DNA of 10,604 nucleotides from Gammaproteobacteria bacterium (GCA_030431185.1 JAUIJO010000099.1:1-10604), one strand, 5' to 3'. Positions 1 to 6,777 are shown, counted from the stretch's first letter. Made by a program: numbers and translations. Notes: generated by a model from the sequence alone, not told the origin.

Positions 1-66
1 CTCGACATGCCGCGTCAGGGATTCGTCGTGCTGGACGTGGCTGTCGGTGTTGATCTGTACCTTCAT
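1..66 (-). CDS. HPF/RaiA-family ribosome-associated protein (N-terminal fragment)
   Basis: Only the first 22 codons are in the window; the gene runs off the left edge. The ATG at 66 has a strong GGAGG Shine-Dalgarno at 71-75, four bases upstream. The fragment begins MKVQINTDSHVQ and continues HDESLTRHVE. This resembles the start of stand-alone HPF/RaiA-domain proteins of Pseudomonas and xanthomonads, whose first beta strand is followed by a helix. Members of the family bind the 30S subunit and stabilise idle ribosomes or ribosome dimers in stationary phase or stress. The gene is divergent from trhO across about 165 bases. With so little sequence the family call rests on N-terminal similarity alone. 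The existence of a gene here is much surer than its name. Confidence 0.6.
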   Translation of the reverse strand, partial: MKVQINTDSHVQHDESLTRHVE

Positions 67-219
67 TGCGCCTCCATTTCTTGTTATGGGCGGCAGCCGG
101 CAAGGGGCCCGGTCTGCCTGTCGAACACAGTGACAGTGCCTGCATTCAGACGGTGCGAAGGGCCGGAGGTTCCCTTGCGCGTTCAGCGCCAGGACACGTC
201 GTCGGGCGTCCAGCCCGCG

Positions 220-225
220 TAAAAT
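220..225 (+). promoter_or_regulatory. Candidate -10 box for a leaderless trhO transcript
   Basis: TAAAAT lies six bases before the trhO ATG at 232, a normal distance from a -10 hexamer to the transcription start. No convincing Shine-Dalgarno precedes the ATG (only GGCGGG directly against it). The simplest reading is that transcription starts at or next to the A of the start codon. I see no good -35 hexamer. Leaderless genes with a TANNNT box just before the ATG are known in xanthomonads; applying this here is an inference. Confidence 0.5.
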
Positions 226-231
226 GGCGGG

Positions 232-1029
232 ATGATCGTCAATATCGCCGCCTACCATTTCACCCGCGTCGACGCCCCCGGCGCACTGGCCGACCGCCTG
301 CGCAGCTGGGCCGAGGACGGCGCGCTGCGGGGTACGGTGCTGGTGGCCGGCGAGGGCATCAACCTGTTCCTGGCCGGGGCGGCCGAGGCGATCGACCGCT
401 TCCTGCACGCCCTGCGTGGTGACGCGCGCTTCGCCGACATCATCGTCAAGTCCAGCCTGAGCGAGGGGCAGCCGTTCGCCCGCCTCAAGGTGAAGCTCAA
501 GCAAGAGATCATCGCGTTCCGCCGGGATGATGCGTCGCCGCTCGCGCAGCGGGCGCCCGCCGTCGCGCCGGTGGACCTGGAGCGCTGGCTGTCGCAGGGG
601 CACGACGATGCCGGGAGGCGAGTGGTGCTGTTCGACACCCGCAACCGCGAGGAGGTCGGCCACGGCAGCTTCGCGGGCGCGCTGACCCTGCCGATCGACA
701 ATTTCACCGACCTCCCGGACGCACTGGCGCCCCACCGCGAAGCCCTGGCGGACGCGACCGTGGTCAGCTTCTGCACCGGGGGCATCCGCTGCGAGAAGGC
801 CGCGCTGTGGATGCGGGCATCCGGCATGGACAACGTCCTGCAGCTGGACGGCGGCATCCTGGGGTACTTCGAGCAGGTGGGCGGCGCCCATTACGAGGGG
901 CGTTGCTTCGTGTTCGACGAGCGCGTGGCGCTGGACCCGGCCCTGCGGCCGCTGGTGGACGCCGCCTCCGCGCCCGGGCGGCCGGACGCCGAAGCGCCGT
1001 TCCGGTCGGATGGGGCGCTGCCGGCCTGA
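232..1029 (+). CDS. trhO: tRNA uridine(34) hydroxylase / rhodanese-type sulfurtransferase (UPF0176, TrhO family)
   Basis: 265 residues. The N-terminal UPF0176 domain (about 1-95) carries the family signature around 38-50 (VAGEGINLFLAG) and the LKVKLKQEI strand at 85-94. A rhodanese domain follows (about 115-220), with FDTRNREEVGHGSFAGA at 134-150 and the active-site loop CTGGIRCEK starting at C181, with a second Cys at 187. FVFDER at 226-231 closes the conserved core. E. coli TrhO (YceA) and its relatives use this loop to make 5-hydroxyuridine at the tRNA wobble position, independently of prephenate. At 265 residues this protein lacks the C-terminal Cys-rich extension of the about 350-residue E. 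coli enzyme, and it ends in an Ala/Pro-rich tail. The start follows a -10-like box with no leader. It stands alone on its strand and converges with the aldo/keto reductase. Confidence 0.9.
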   Translation: MIVNIAAYHFTRVDAPGALADRLRSWAEDGALRGTVLVAGEGINLFLAGAAEAIDRFLHALRGDARFADIIVKSSLSEGQPFARLKVKLKQEIIAFRRDDASPLAQRAPAVAPVDLERWLSQGHDDAGRRVVLFDTRNREEVGHGSFAGALTLPIDNFTDLPDALAPHREALADATVVSFCTGGIRCEKAALWMRASGMDNVLQLDGGILGYFEQVGGAHYEGRCFVFDERVALDPALRPLVDAASAPGRPDAEAPFRSDGALPA

Positions 1030-1036
1030 GGCCGGC
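1020..1036. repeat. Perfect hairpin spanning the trhO stop codon
   Basis: GCCGGCC (1020-1026) and GGCCGGC (1030-1036) form a 7-bp all-GC stem. The three-base loop is the TGA stop codon of trhO. No T-run follows, so this is not a classical intrinsic terminator. It could protect the mRNA 3' end or slow the ribosome at termination. Confidence 0.45.
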
Positions 1037-1081
1037 CAACAGGGGACGACGCCCGTCGCGGGACGATGCGTGCCGCGATCA

Positions 1082-1137
1082 GGGCACCGGTTCATGGCAT
1101 GGCGCCCGGGCGCCGTCCGCAGGGCGGCGCGGTGCCC
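1082..1137. terminator. Nested GC-rich stem-loop between convergent trhO and aldo/keto reductase
   Basis: The outer arms GGGCACCG (1082-1089) and CGGTGCCC (1130-1137) are perfect complements. They overlap an alternative inner hairpin at 1110-1130, whose 9-bp stem (one G-T pair, 1110-1118 with 1122-1130) has a GCA loop. The palindrome GCGCCCGGGCGC lies at 1102-1113. Position in a convergent intergenic gap suggests a bidirectional transcription barrier. No T-tract is present on either strand, so the terminator role is an inference. Confidence 0.4.
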
Positions 1138-1153
1138 GGGCCGATGCCACCGC

Positions 1154-2161
1154 TCAGGCGTTGACGTTGCGCATGCCGGCTTCCGGGTAACGGGTGCCCG
1201 CGACCTCGTGGCGGGACAGCACCTCGTCGAGCCGCGCGAGTTCGGCGGCATCGAGTTCAAGCATCGTGGCCGCCGCGTTCTCGTCCAGGCGGCTGGTGCG
1301 GCGGGTGCCCGGGATCGGCACGATGTCGGGGCCCTGGTGCAGCAGCCAGGCCAGCGCCAACTGGGCCGGCGTGCATCCGCGTGACTGGGCCAGTCCGGTG
1401 ACCGCGTCGACCAGGGCGCGGTTGACGTCGATGTTGCCCTCCTGGAAGCGCGGATTCTGCCGTCGCCAATCGTCGTCGGCGAGGGTGCTGGCGGAGCTGA
1501 TCGCACCGGTCAGGAAGCCACGTCCGAGCGGACTGTAGGGCACGAACCCGATGCCCAGCTCGCGGCAAACCGGCAGGGCGTCGTCCTCGACGTCGCGCGT
1601 CCACAGCGAATATTCGCTCTGCAGGGCCGCGATCGGATGCACGGCGGCGGCGCGCCGCACGCTGGCGCCGGAGGCCTCCGACAGGCCCAGGTGGCGGACC
1701 TTGCCGGCCTCGACAAGGCGTGCCATCGCACCCACGGTCTCTTCGATCGGCACGTTCGGGTCCACCCGGTGCTGGTAATACAGGTCGATGTGGTCGACGC
1801 CCAGCCGTTTGAGGCTGGCGTCGCAGGCCGCGGCGACGTACCCCGGCGAGCCGTCGATGCCGAGGAAGCTGCCATCGGCCGCGCGCACGTTGCCGAACTT
1901 GGTGGCCAGCACGACCTCGTTGCGGCGGCGGGACAGGACCTTCGCCAGCAGGATCTCGTTGCGGCCCACGCCGTACATGTCGGCGGTATCGAGGAAATCC
2001 ACGCCGATGTCGAGGGCGTGTTCGAGCACGGCGAGGTTGGTCTGCTCGTCGGACGGCCCGTAGAAGTCGGACATGCCCATGCAGCCCAGGCCGATCGCAG
2101 AGACCTCGAGGGAAGCACCGAGACGGCGGCGCGGGACAGGGCGGGAGGGGGAAGGCGTCAT
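1154..2161 (-). CDS. Aldo/keto reductase
   Basis: 335 residues, a normal length for the family. The NADPH-dependent AKR (beta/alpha)8 barrel is recognisable throughout: LGLGCMGMS-like strand at 24-31, catalytic tetrad D58, Y63, K88 and H131 (in LDTADMYG, ATKFG and YYQHRVDP), then GLSEAS at 159-164, FVPYSPLGRGFLTG at 206-219, and the C-terminal cofactor segment IVPIPGTRRTSRLDEN at 280-295. It most resembles the bacterial oxidoreductases close to AKR13. Such enzymes reduce aldehydes and ketones in the cytosol; the substrate cannot be told. The ATG at 2161 has GGAG (2169-2172) seven bases upstream, which fixes the start. It is divergent from an AraC-family gene over a 158-base gap, suggesting that this regulator controls it. 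The last gene-proximal bases face trhO tail to tail. Confidence 0.93.
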   Translation of the reverse strand: MTPSPSRPVPRRRLGASLEVSAIGLGCMGMSDFYGPSDEQTNLAVLEHALDIGVDFLDTADMYGVGRNEILLAKVLSRRRNEVVLATKFGNVRAADGSFLGIDGSPGYVAAACDASLKRLGVDHIDLYYQHRVDPNVPIEETVGAMARLVEAGKVRHLGLSEASGASVRRAAAVHPIAALQSEYSLWTRDVEDDALPVCRELGIGFVPYSPLGRGFLTGAISSASTLADDDWRRQNPRFQEGNIDVNRALVDAVTGLAQSRGCTPAQLALAWLLHQGPDIVPIPGTRRTSRLDENAAATMLELDAAELARLDEVLSRHEVAGTRYPEAGMRNVNA

Positions 2162-2319
2162 CGCATGGCTCCGGGTGGGGGTGTACGGACAGCCTAGGGC
2201 CGGTGGGGCCCGCGCCGGTAGACGGTTGTCGCAGTATTCTTGCCCGATCCTGCACGGCGCCGGGAGGCGGGCACCGGGCCCGTTCCCACCGCGTATGCTG
2301 GACCGCGGAAAAAAGGGTC
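2162..2319. promoter_or_regulatory. Divergent control region between aldo/keto reductase and AraC-type gene
   Basis: A 158-base shared upstream region. Toward the AraC gene a -10-like TATGCT lies at 2294-2299, about 20 bases before the ATG at 2320, but I cannot see a matching -35. That is compatible with an activator-dependent promoter. Toward the reductase I see no good -10/-35 pair; TAGGCT on the minus strand (2191-2196) is the best, and weak. No clear direct-repeat AraC operator could be picked out by eye. Confidence 0.4.
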
Positions 2320-3276
2320 ATGGAAATCATGGAATTGCACACACGTCATGCGGGCGCGGGGCAGCCGGTGGAGGAGCCGCGCCAGCGGGAGCTGGCCGAA
2401 CGGATTGCCCGATTGGTGCCGGGCGACGGCGCCCATGGCAGTGCCTGGGCGCCGCTCACGCTGATCCGCGCGAGCGCTCCGAACCAGGGCCTGCCTTCGG
2501 TCTACGAGCCCAGCCTGTGCGTGGTCGTGCAGGGAAGCAAGCGCACCCTGGTCGGCGACCGCGTGCTCCACTACGACCCGTTGAACTACCTCGTCGTCTC
2601 CCTGACCCTGCCGGCGGTTGGACAGATCCTCGAGGCCAGTCCGGAGCGGCCCTACCTGTGCCTGCGCCTGGCGATCGACGCCGACGAGGTGGCGCGCCTG
2701 ATGCTGGAGCTCGGGCAGGGTGGCACGCCGGCGACGGAGAAGGACGGTGAGCTGGGCATGTTCGTGGCGTCGATGTCGAACGAACTGCTGGACGCGCTGC
2801 TGAGGCTTGTGCGCCTGCTCGACACGCCGCGGGACCTCCCGGTGCTGGCACCCGCCGCCGGCCGCGAGATCCTCTACCGCGTGTTGATGGGCGACCTCGG
2901 CCGGCAACTGCGCCACCTCGCCGTCCACGAGGGCCGCACCCAGCGGGTCGCCCGTGCGATCGACTGGATCCGCTCCCACTACGACCAGACCCTGCGCGTC
3001 GGCGCGTTGGCCGAGGCGATGCACATGAGCGCGTCGTCGCTGCACCACCAGTTCAAGGCCGTGACCGCCATGTCGCCGCTGCAGTTCCAGAAACAGCTGC
3101 GGCTGCACGAGGCGCGCCGCCTGATGTTCAGCGAAGGCGTCGAGGCGGCCGTGGCCGCGCACCGGGTCGGATATGGCAGTCCCTCGCAATTCAGCCGCGA
3201 ATACCGCCGCCTGTTCGGGGCGCCGCCACGTCGGGAGGTCCAGGCGATACAGGGCAGCGCCGCGGCGATGGGATAG
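2320..3276 (+). CDS. AraC-family transcriptional regulator with AraC_N domain (YqhC-like architecture)
   Basis: 318 residues from the chosen ATG. The N-terminal AraC_N sensor domain (about 25-180) is clear: YEPSLCVVVQGSKRTLVGD at 62-80, HYDPLNYLVVSLTLPAVGQI at 84-103, ASPERPYLCLRL at 106-117. The C-terminal HTH_18 DNA-binding domain (about 207-310) has a first helix-turn-helix near 225-245 (ALAEAMHMSASSLHHQFK) and a second near 275-296, ending in the signature GYGSPSQFSREYRRLFG. The same architecture is found in E. coli YqhC, which activates an aldehyde reductase gene under reactive-aldehyde stress. Divergence from an aldo/keto reductase fits that role, as inference. The reading frame stays open upstream to an ATG at 2203, but those 39 residues are Arg-rich junk in the promoter region. 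The start could be 2320 or 2329; both have poor Shine-Dalgarno sequences. Confidence 0.9.
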   Translation: MEIMELHTRHAGAGQPVEEPRQRELAERIARLVPGDGAHGSAWAPLTLIRASAPNQGLPSVYEPSLCVVVQGSKRTLVGDRVLHYDPLNYLVVSLTLPAVGQILEASPERPYLCLRLAIDADEVARLMLELGQGGTPATEKDGELGMFVASMSNELLDALLRLVRLLDTPRDLPVLAPAAGREILYRVLMGDLGRQLRHLAVHEGRTQRVARAIDWIRSHYDQTLRVGALAEAMHMSASSLHHQFKAVTAMSPLQFQKQLRLHEARRLMFSEGVEAAVAAHRVGYGSPSQFSREYRRLFGAPPRREVQAIQGSAAAMG

Positions 3277-3314
3277 CCGGGAGGCGCGGCGCGTACGGCC
3301 GCGCGCCTTCCCGG
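3277..3314. terminator. Stem-loop between convergent AraC-type gene and htpG
   Basis: CCGGGA-GGCGCG (3277-3288) pairs with CGCGCC-TTCCCGG (3302-3314): 12 bp with one bulged base, loop of 13 bases. It begins directly after the TAG of the AraC gene and ends 13 bases before the htpG stop, so it is placed to end transcription from both sides. No T-tract is seen. Confidence 0.55.
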
Positions 3315-3327
3315 GCCGGTGGGTCCG

Positions 3328-5223
3328 TCAGCCGGCCAGCTCGACCAGCAGCTTGTTGAGCCGGCCCACGTATTGCGCCGGGTCCTTGAGCCCGTGCCCG
3401 GCGGCGAGCGCCGCCTGGTCGAAGAGGATCAGGCCCAGGGCGTCGAAACGCTCGCCGTCGGACTCGCCTTCCAGCTTGTCGATCAGCGGGTGTCCGGGAT
3501 TGAACTCGAACACCGGCTTGCTGTCCGGGACGGCCTGGCCGCTGGCCTCCAGGATCTGCCGCATCTGGGCGCCCATGTCGTTCTCGCCGATCGCCAGCAC
3601 GGCCGGGGAGTCGGTGAGGCGATGCGACACGCGCACGTCGGACACCCGGTCGCCCAACGCCGCCTTGAGCCGGTCGACCAGGCCCTGCCGCGCCTTGGCG
3701 ACTTCTTCCTGGGCGGCCTTGTCCTCGTCGGAGTCCAGTGCGCCCAGGTCCAGGTCGCCGCGTCCGGCATCGACGAAGGACTTGCCGTCGAACTCGCGCA
3801 GGTAGCCCATCATCCACTCGTCGATGCGATCGCTGAGCAGCAGGACCTCGATGCCCTTCTTGCGGAAGACCTCCAGGTGCGGGCTGTTGCGCAGTTGCAC
3901 GTGGCTCTCGCCGACCAGGTAGTAGAGCTTGTCCTGGCCGTCCCGCATGCGGGCGACGTAGTCGGCCAGCGACACCGATGGCTTGCCGCTCTCGTCGTGC
4001 GTCGAGGCGAAGCGGAACAGGCCGGCGATCTTCTCGCGGTTGCCGAAGTCCTCGGCCGGGCCTTCCTTCAGGACCTCGCCGAACTCCTCCCAGAACGTCG
4101 CGTACTTGTCGGCGTCGGCCGAAAGCCTGTCGAGCATGTCGAGCACGCGCCGGGTCAGCGCGGTCTTCATCGATCCGATCAGCGGATTGTTCTGCAGGAT
4201 CTCGCGCGAGACATTCAGCGACAGGTCGTTGGAGTCGACCACGCCGCGCACGAAGCGCAGGTAGCGGGGCAGGAAATGGTCGGCCTGCTCGGTGATGAAG
4301 ACGCGCTGCACGTACAGCTTGAGGCCGTGGCTGCCTTCGCGATGGTAGAGGTCGAAGGGCGCGTGCGCCGGCAGGTAGAGCAGGGAGGTGTACTCCAGGT
4401 TGCCCTCCACCTTGTTGTGGCTCCAGGCGAGGGGGTCCTGGAAATCGTGGGTGACGTGCTGGTAGAAGTGGCGGTACTCCTCGTCGCCCACTTCGTTGCG
4501 CGGGCGGGTCCACAGGGCGCTGGCGTCGTTGACCGCCTCCCATGCCGGCGCGTCGTCGCCGTCGTCCTCCTGCGGCGCGCGGGGCATCTCGATGCGGGTG
4601 CCGATGTGGTCGGCGTAGCGCTTGACAATGTCACGCAGGCGCCAGCCATCGGCGAACTCCTTCGCGTCGTCCTTCAGGTGCAGGACGATGCGCGTGCCCG
4701 GCTCGGACTTGTCGACGGTGGCGATGTCGAACTCGCCGTCGCCGCTGGAGCTCCAGTGCACGCCCTCGCTGGCCGGCCGCCCGGCACGTCGCGTGAATAC
4801 ATCCACGCGGTCGGCGACGATGAACGAGGAATAGAAGCCCACGCCGAACTGGCCGATGAGCTGCGAATCCTTCTTCTGCTCGCCGGACATGCTGCGCAGC
4901 AGTTCCGCGGTGCCGGAGCGGGCGATGGTGCCGAGGTTGGCGATGACCTCGTCGCGGCCCATGCCGATCCCGGTGTCCTCCACGGTCACCGTGCCGGCGT
5001 CCTTGTCGAAGGAAATGCGGATGCGCGGCTCGTGGCCGCCTTCGAGCAGGGATGCATCCGAAAGCGCCTGGAATCGCAGGTGGTCGATCGCATCGGAGGC
5101 ATTGGAGACCAGCTCGCGCAGGAAGATCTCCTGGTTGGAATAGAGCGAATGGATCATCAGCTGGAGCAGCTGCTTCACCTCGGTCTGGAATCCCATCGTT
5201 TCCTTGTGGCTTTCGGCGCTCAT
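3328..5223 (-). CDS. htpG: Molecular chaperone HtpG (bacterial Hsp90)
   Basis: 631 residues, the usual length for proteobacterial HtpG. It is an ATP-dependent cytosolic homodimeric chaperone. The N-terminal GHKL ATPase domain shows E37 and N41 (in IFLRELVSNASDAIDHLRF), D83 in DTGIGM (83-88), TIARSGT (about 99-105) and the lid glycine motif GQFGVGFYSSF (124-134). The middle domain carries the catalytic-loop SREILQNNPL with R340 and Q344. The C-terminal domain provides dimerisation and, as in all bacteria, ends without the MEEVD tail. The start at 5223 is set by AGGAG (5231-5235) seven bases upstream. The frame is open 22 codons further, but those residues fall in the promoter. A sequence matching the sigma-32 consensus lies upstream (5263-5290). 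It follows a prolyl-isomerase lipoprotein gene by 92 bases on the same strand. Confidence 0.97.
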   Translation of the reverse strand: MSAESHKETMGFQTEVKQLLQLMIHSLYSNQEIFLRELVSNASDAIDHLRFQALSDASLLEGGHEPRIRISFDKDAGTVTVEDTGIGMGRDEVIANLGTIARSGTAELLRSMSGEQKKDSQLIGQFGVGFYSSFIVADRVDVFTRRAGRPASEGVHWSSSGDGEFDIATVDKSEPGTRIVLHLKDDAKEFADGWRLRDIVKRYADHIGTRIEMPRAPQEDDGDDAPAWEAVNDASALWTRPRNEVGDEEYRHFYQHVTHDFQDPLAWSHNKVEGNLEYTSLLYLPAHAPFDLYHREGSHGLKLYVQRVFITEQADHFLPRYLRFVRGVVDSNDLSLNVSREILQNNPLIGSMKTALTRRVLDMLDRLSADADKYATFWEEFGEVLKEGPAEDFGNREKIAGLFRFASTHDESGKPSVSLADYVARMRDGQDKLYYLVGESHVQLRNSPHLEVFRKKGIEVLLLSDRIDEWMMGYLREFDGKSFVDAGRGDLDLGALDSDEDKAAQEEVAKARQGLVDRLKAALGDRVSDVRVSHRLTDSPAVLAIGENDMGAQMRQILEASGQAVPDSKPVFEFNPGHPLIDKLEGESDGERFDALGLILFDQAALAAGHGLKDPAQYVGRLNKLLVELAG

Positions 5224-5262
5224 GCCATGGCTCCTGTGTTCAGTGGCGCGGGTCACGTCGCA

Positions 5263-5290
5263 AGATGGGTGTGCGGCGGGCGGTTTCAAG
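5263..5290 (-). promoter_or_regulatory. Sigma-32 (RpoH) heat-shock promoter of htpG
   Basis: Read on the minus strand, CTTGAAA (5290-5284) is followed after 14 bases by CCCATCT (5269-5263). This matches the enterobacterial RpoH consensus CTTGAAA N11-15 CCCCATNT closely: all seven -35 bases and seven of eight -10 bases when the preceding A is counted. The predicted start near 5256 gives a leader of about 33 bases that contains the AGGAG of htpG. HtpG is a classical RpoH regulon member, so sequence and context agree. Confidence 0.8.
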
Positions 5291-5315
5291 GCGCCGCAGG
5301 GATGGCCGCCCCGCG

Positions 5316-5756
5316 TCAGGGGGATTTCGCGTCGAGCAGTTCGACCTCGAACACCAGCGAACCGTTGGGTGGGATCGCGTCGCCGGCCCCCTTGCGGCCA
5401 TAGGCCAGCCAGGCGGGGATGCGCAGTTCGCGCTTGCCGCCCACGCGCATGCCGGCCACGCCCTCGTCCCAGCCACGGATGACCCGGCCGGCGCCCAGCA
5501 GGAAGGTGAAGGGTTCGCCCCGGTCACGCGAACTGTCGAACTTTTCGCCGCGAAGGGCCGGGCGGCGTTCGTCGTAGTTCCAGCCGGTGTAGTGCACCGT
5601 GACCTCCATGCCGGGCCGGGCGATCGGGCCACTGCCTTCGCGCAATTCGATGCGTTGCAGGTCGGCGACCTGGCCGCCGGGCGGAGGGCCGGGATCGCGG
5701 CAGGCGGCGAGCGCCAGCAGGCAGGCGAAGAAGATCAAGAGGCGGGGCAGGGGCAT
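5316..5756 (-). CDS. FKBP-type peptidyl-prolyl cis-trans isomerase, predicted lipoprotein
   Basis: 146 residues. The N-terminus is a short lipoprotein signal: MPLPR, a hydrophobic run, and lipobox LAAC with C19 as the lipidated residue. Position +2 is Arg, so outer-membrane sorting is expected under Lol rules. A Pro/Gly linker (21-29) leads to one FKBP domain (about 31-143). FKBP pocket residues are visible: Y56 in VHYTGW, F73 and D74 in KFDSS, V92-I93 and W96 in RVIRGWDEG, Y119 in AYG, F136 in SLVFEVELL. It should catalyse proline isomerisation in the periplasm. The domain carries a small insertion (NYDERRPALRG) between the first strand and KFDSS. No Shine-Dalgarno is evident before the ATG. 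It lies upstream of htpG on the same strand; read-through is possible, although htpG has its own promoter. Confidence 0.9.
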   Translation of the reverse strand: MPLPRLLIFFACLLALAACRDPGPPPGGQVADLQRIELREGSGPIARPGMEVTVHYTGWNYDERRPALRGEKFDSSRDRGEPFTFLLGAGRVIRGWDEGVAGMRVGGKRELRIPAWLAYGRKGAGDAIPPNGSLVFEVELLDAKSP

Positions 5757-5788
5757 GCGCGGGCGGACCGGAGGGGGTCGCCCAGTAT

Positions 5789-5823
5789 CGCATCGCCCCC
5801 AGCGCTGTACCGAAGGCGATGCG
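5789..5823. repeat. 9-bp inverted repeat between the SRPBCC and FKBP genes
   Basis: CGCATCGCC (5789-5797) and GGCGATGCG (5815-5823) are perfect complements, separated by 17 bases. The repeat begins about ten bases after the stop of the ArsR-SRPBCC operon (minus strand), so it may end or stabilise that transcript. It also lies in the FKBP upstream region and could be an operator. No T-run follows it. Confidence 0.4.
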
Positions 5824-5833
5824 GCCCGGCCCG

Positions 5834-6397
5834 TCAGTCCGTTGCCCGCGACCCGGGAATGCGCGACCCGTAGTCCGACTCCAGGCGCGAATAGGTCCGC
5901 CAGAACGGCGGGGGCGCGGCGTCCAGCAGGCGTGCGCGGAGCACGGCCAGGTGGGTGTGCCAGCCACTGGCCACGCTGACCAGCGCATCGCGGCTGGGCA
6001 GGCGCTGGTGGGTCAGCGTCAGCAGGACCTCGTCGCCATCGGGCTGCAGGTCGAAGGTGACTTCAGAACCGTTGCCGTTTTCGTCCTCGTCCCAGGTGAT
6101 GACCAGGCGATGCGGCGGTTCGCATGCGAGCAGGCGGCCGCGGCTATGCGCGAGCGTCGCCATCTTTTCGTACCGGGCGGGCGGCGGGTCGTCGGCGGTC
6201 GTGAGCTCGTTGTTGCGGAAGGTCAGCTCGAAGCCGGCGCCATCCTCGTCGGGGAAGGGCCCGTCGGCGAGCCACTGCCGGCGCAGGGAGGGTTCGGTGA
6301 GGAAACGCCAGACGCGGTCGATCGGGCCGGGCAGCAGGCGTTGCAGGCGGACGGCGTCGTCGGCGGGCAGGGTGCCATGGGCATCGTTGTCCATCAT
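5834..6397 (-). CDS. SRPBCC-superfamily protein (AHSA1-like domain)
   Basis: 187 residues. The START/Bet v1-like fold of the AHSA1 family is recognisable: N-terminal strand RLQRLLPGPIDRVWRFLTEP (17-36) followed by RRQWLADGPF (39-48), then FELTFRN (56-62), PHRLVITWDEDENG (95-108), GSEVTFDLQPDGDEVLLTLTHQRLP (110-134) and a C-terminal helix with GWHTHLAVLRARL (145-157). Bacterial members bind hydrophobic ligands; most have no known function, and similarity to the eukaryotic Hsp90 activator Aha1 concerns the fold only. The start is the first ATG of ATGATG at 6397, which overlaps the ArsR stop as ATGA and has AAGGA seven bases upstream. ArsR-plus-SRPBCC operons are very common, with the repressor controlling both. 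The C-terminal 30 residues (AAPPPFWRTYSRLES onward) go past the usual domain end. Confidence 0.85.
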   Translation of the reverse strand: MMDNDAHGTLPADDAVRLQRLLPGPIDRVWRFLTEPSLRRQWLADGPFPDEDGAGFELTFRNNELTTADDPPPARYEKMATLAHSRGRLLACEPPHRLVITWDEDENGNGSEVTFDLQPDGDEVLLTLTHQRLPSRDALVSVASGWHTHLAVLRARLLDAAPPPFWRTYSRLESDYGSRIPGSRATD

Positions 6398-6777
6398 TGG
6401 GATTCCTTGGGTGTGCGGATCGGGGGAAGAGCGCCTCGGGGGTGCTTCGCGTCGTCCGCTGCGAGCAGCGCTTCCAGTGCGTCGAGGCGGCCGCTCCAGA
6501 AGTGTTCGTAGTGCCGGATCCATTCGAGGCCCGCGTGCAAGGGCATCGCCTCGAGATGGCAGGTATGGGTGCGCCCCTGGATCTCGCGCCGCACCAGGCC
6601 GGCCTGCTCCAGCACCTTGATGTGCTTGGAGGCGGCCGCCAGCGACATGTCGAACGGGGCCGCGAGCTCGCCCACCTTGTGCGATCCGTTCGAGAGGGTC
6701 TTCAACATCGCGCGCCGGGTCGGGTCCGACAGGGCGTGGAAGAGCGCGTCCAGCGATTGGGGATCAAATTCAACCAT
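6394..6777 (-). CDS. ArsR/SmtB-family transcriptional regulator
   Basis: 127 residues from the ATG at 6777. A winged helix covers about 5-95: LFHALSDPTRRAMLKTL (12-28), the helix-turn-helix HKVGELAAPFDMSLAAASKHIKVLEQAGLV (33-62) and the wing REIQGRTHTCHL (64-75). Only one cysteine (C73) is present and there is no CxC in the sensor positions. A metal sensor is therefore unlikely, and it belongs with the SRPBCC-linked ArsR group. The frame is open to an ATG at 6816, but those 13 codons contain the -35/-10 promoter, so the downstream ATG is chosen. From it the transcript would be leaderless. The stop overlaps the SRPBCC start by four bases, implying translational coupling. A perfect inverted repeat over the start codon suggests autorepression. 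Confidence 0.9.
   Translation of the reverse strand: MVEFDPQSLDALFHALSDPTRRAMLKTLSNGSHKVGELAAPFDMSLAAASKHIKVLEQAGLVRREIQGRTHTCHLEAMPLHAGLEWIRHYEHFWSGRLDALEALLAADDAKHPRGALPPIRTPKESQ

Noticed and set aside
5224..5289. 22-residue N-terminal extension of HtpG
   Set aside because: It lies over the RpoH-like promoter and leader. AGGAG is correctly spaced for the ATG at 5223, and family members begin near that residue.
3319..5403. Long plus-strand open frame (694 codons) opposite htpG
   Set aside because: Antisense shadow of htpG, produced by high GC codon bias. It has no recognisable domain, no ribosome site, and htpG is unmistakable on the other strand.
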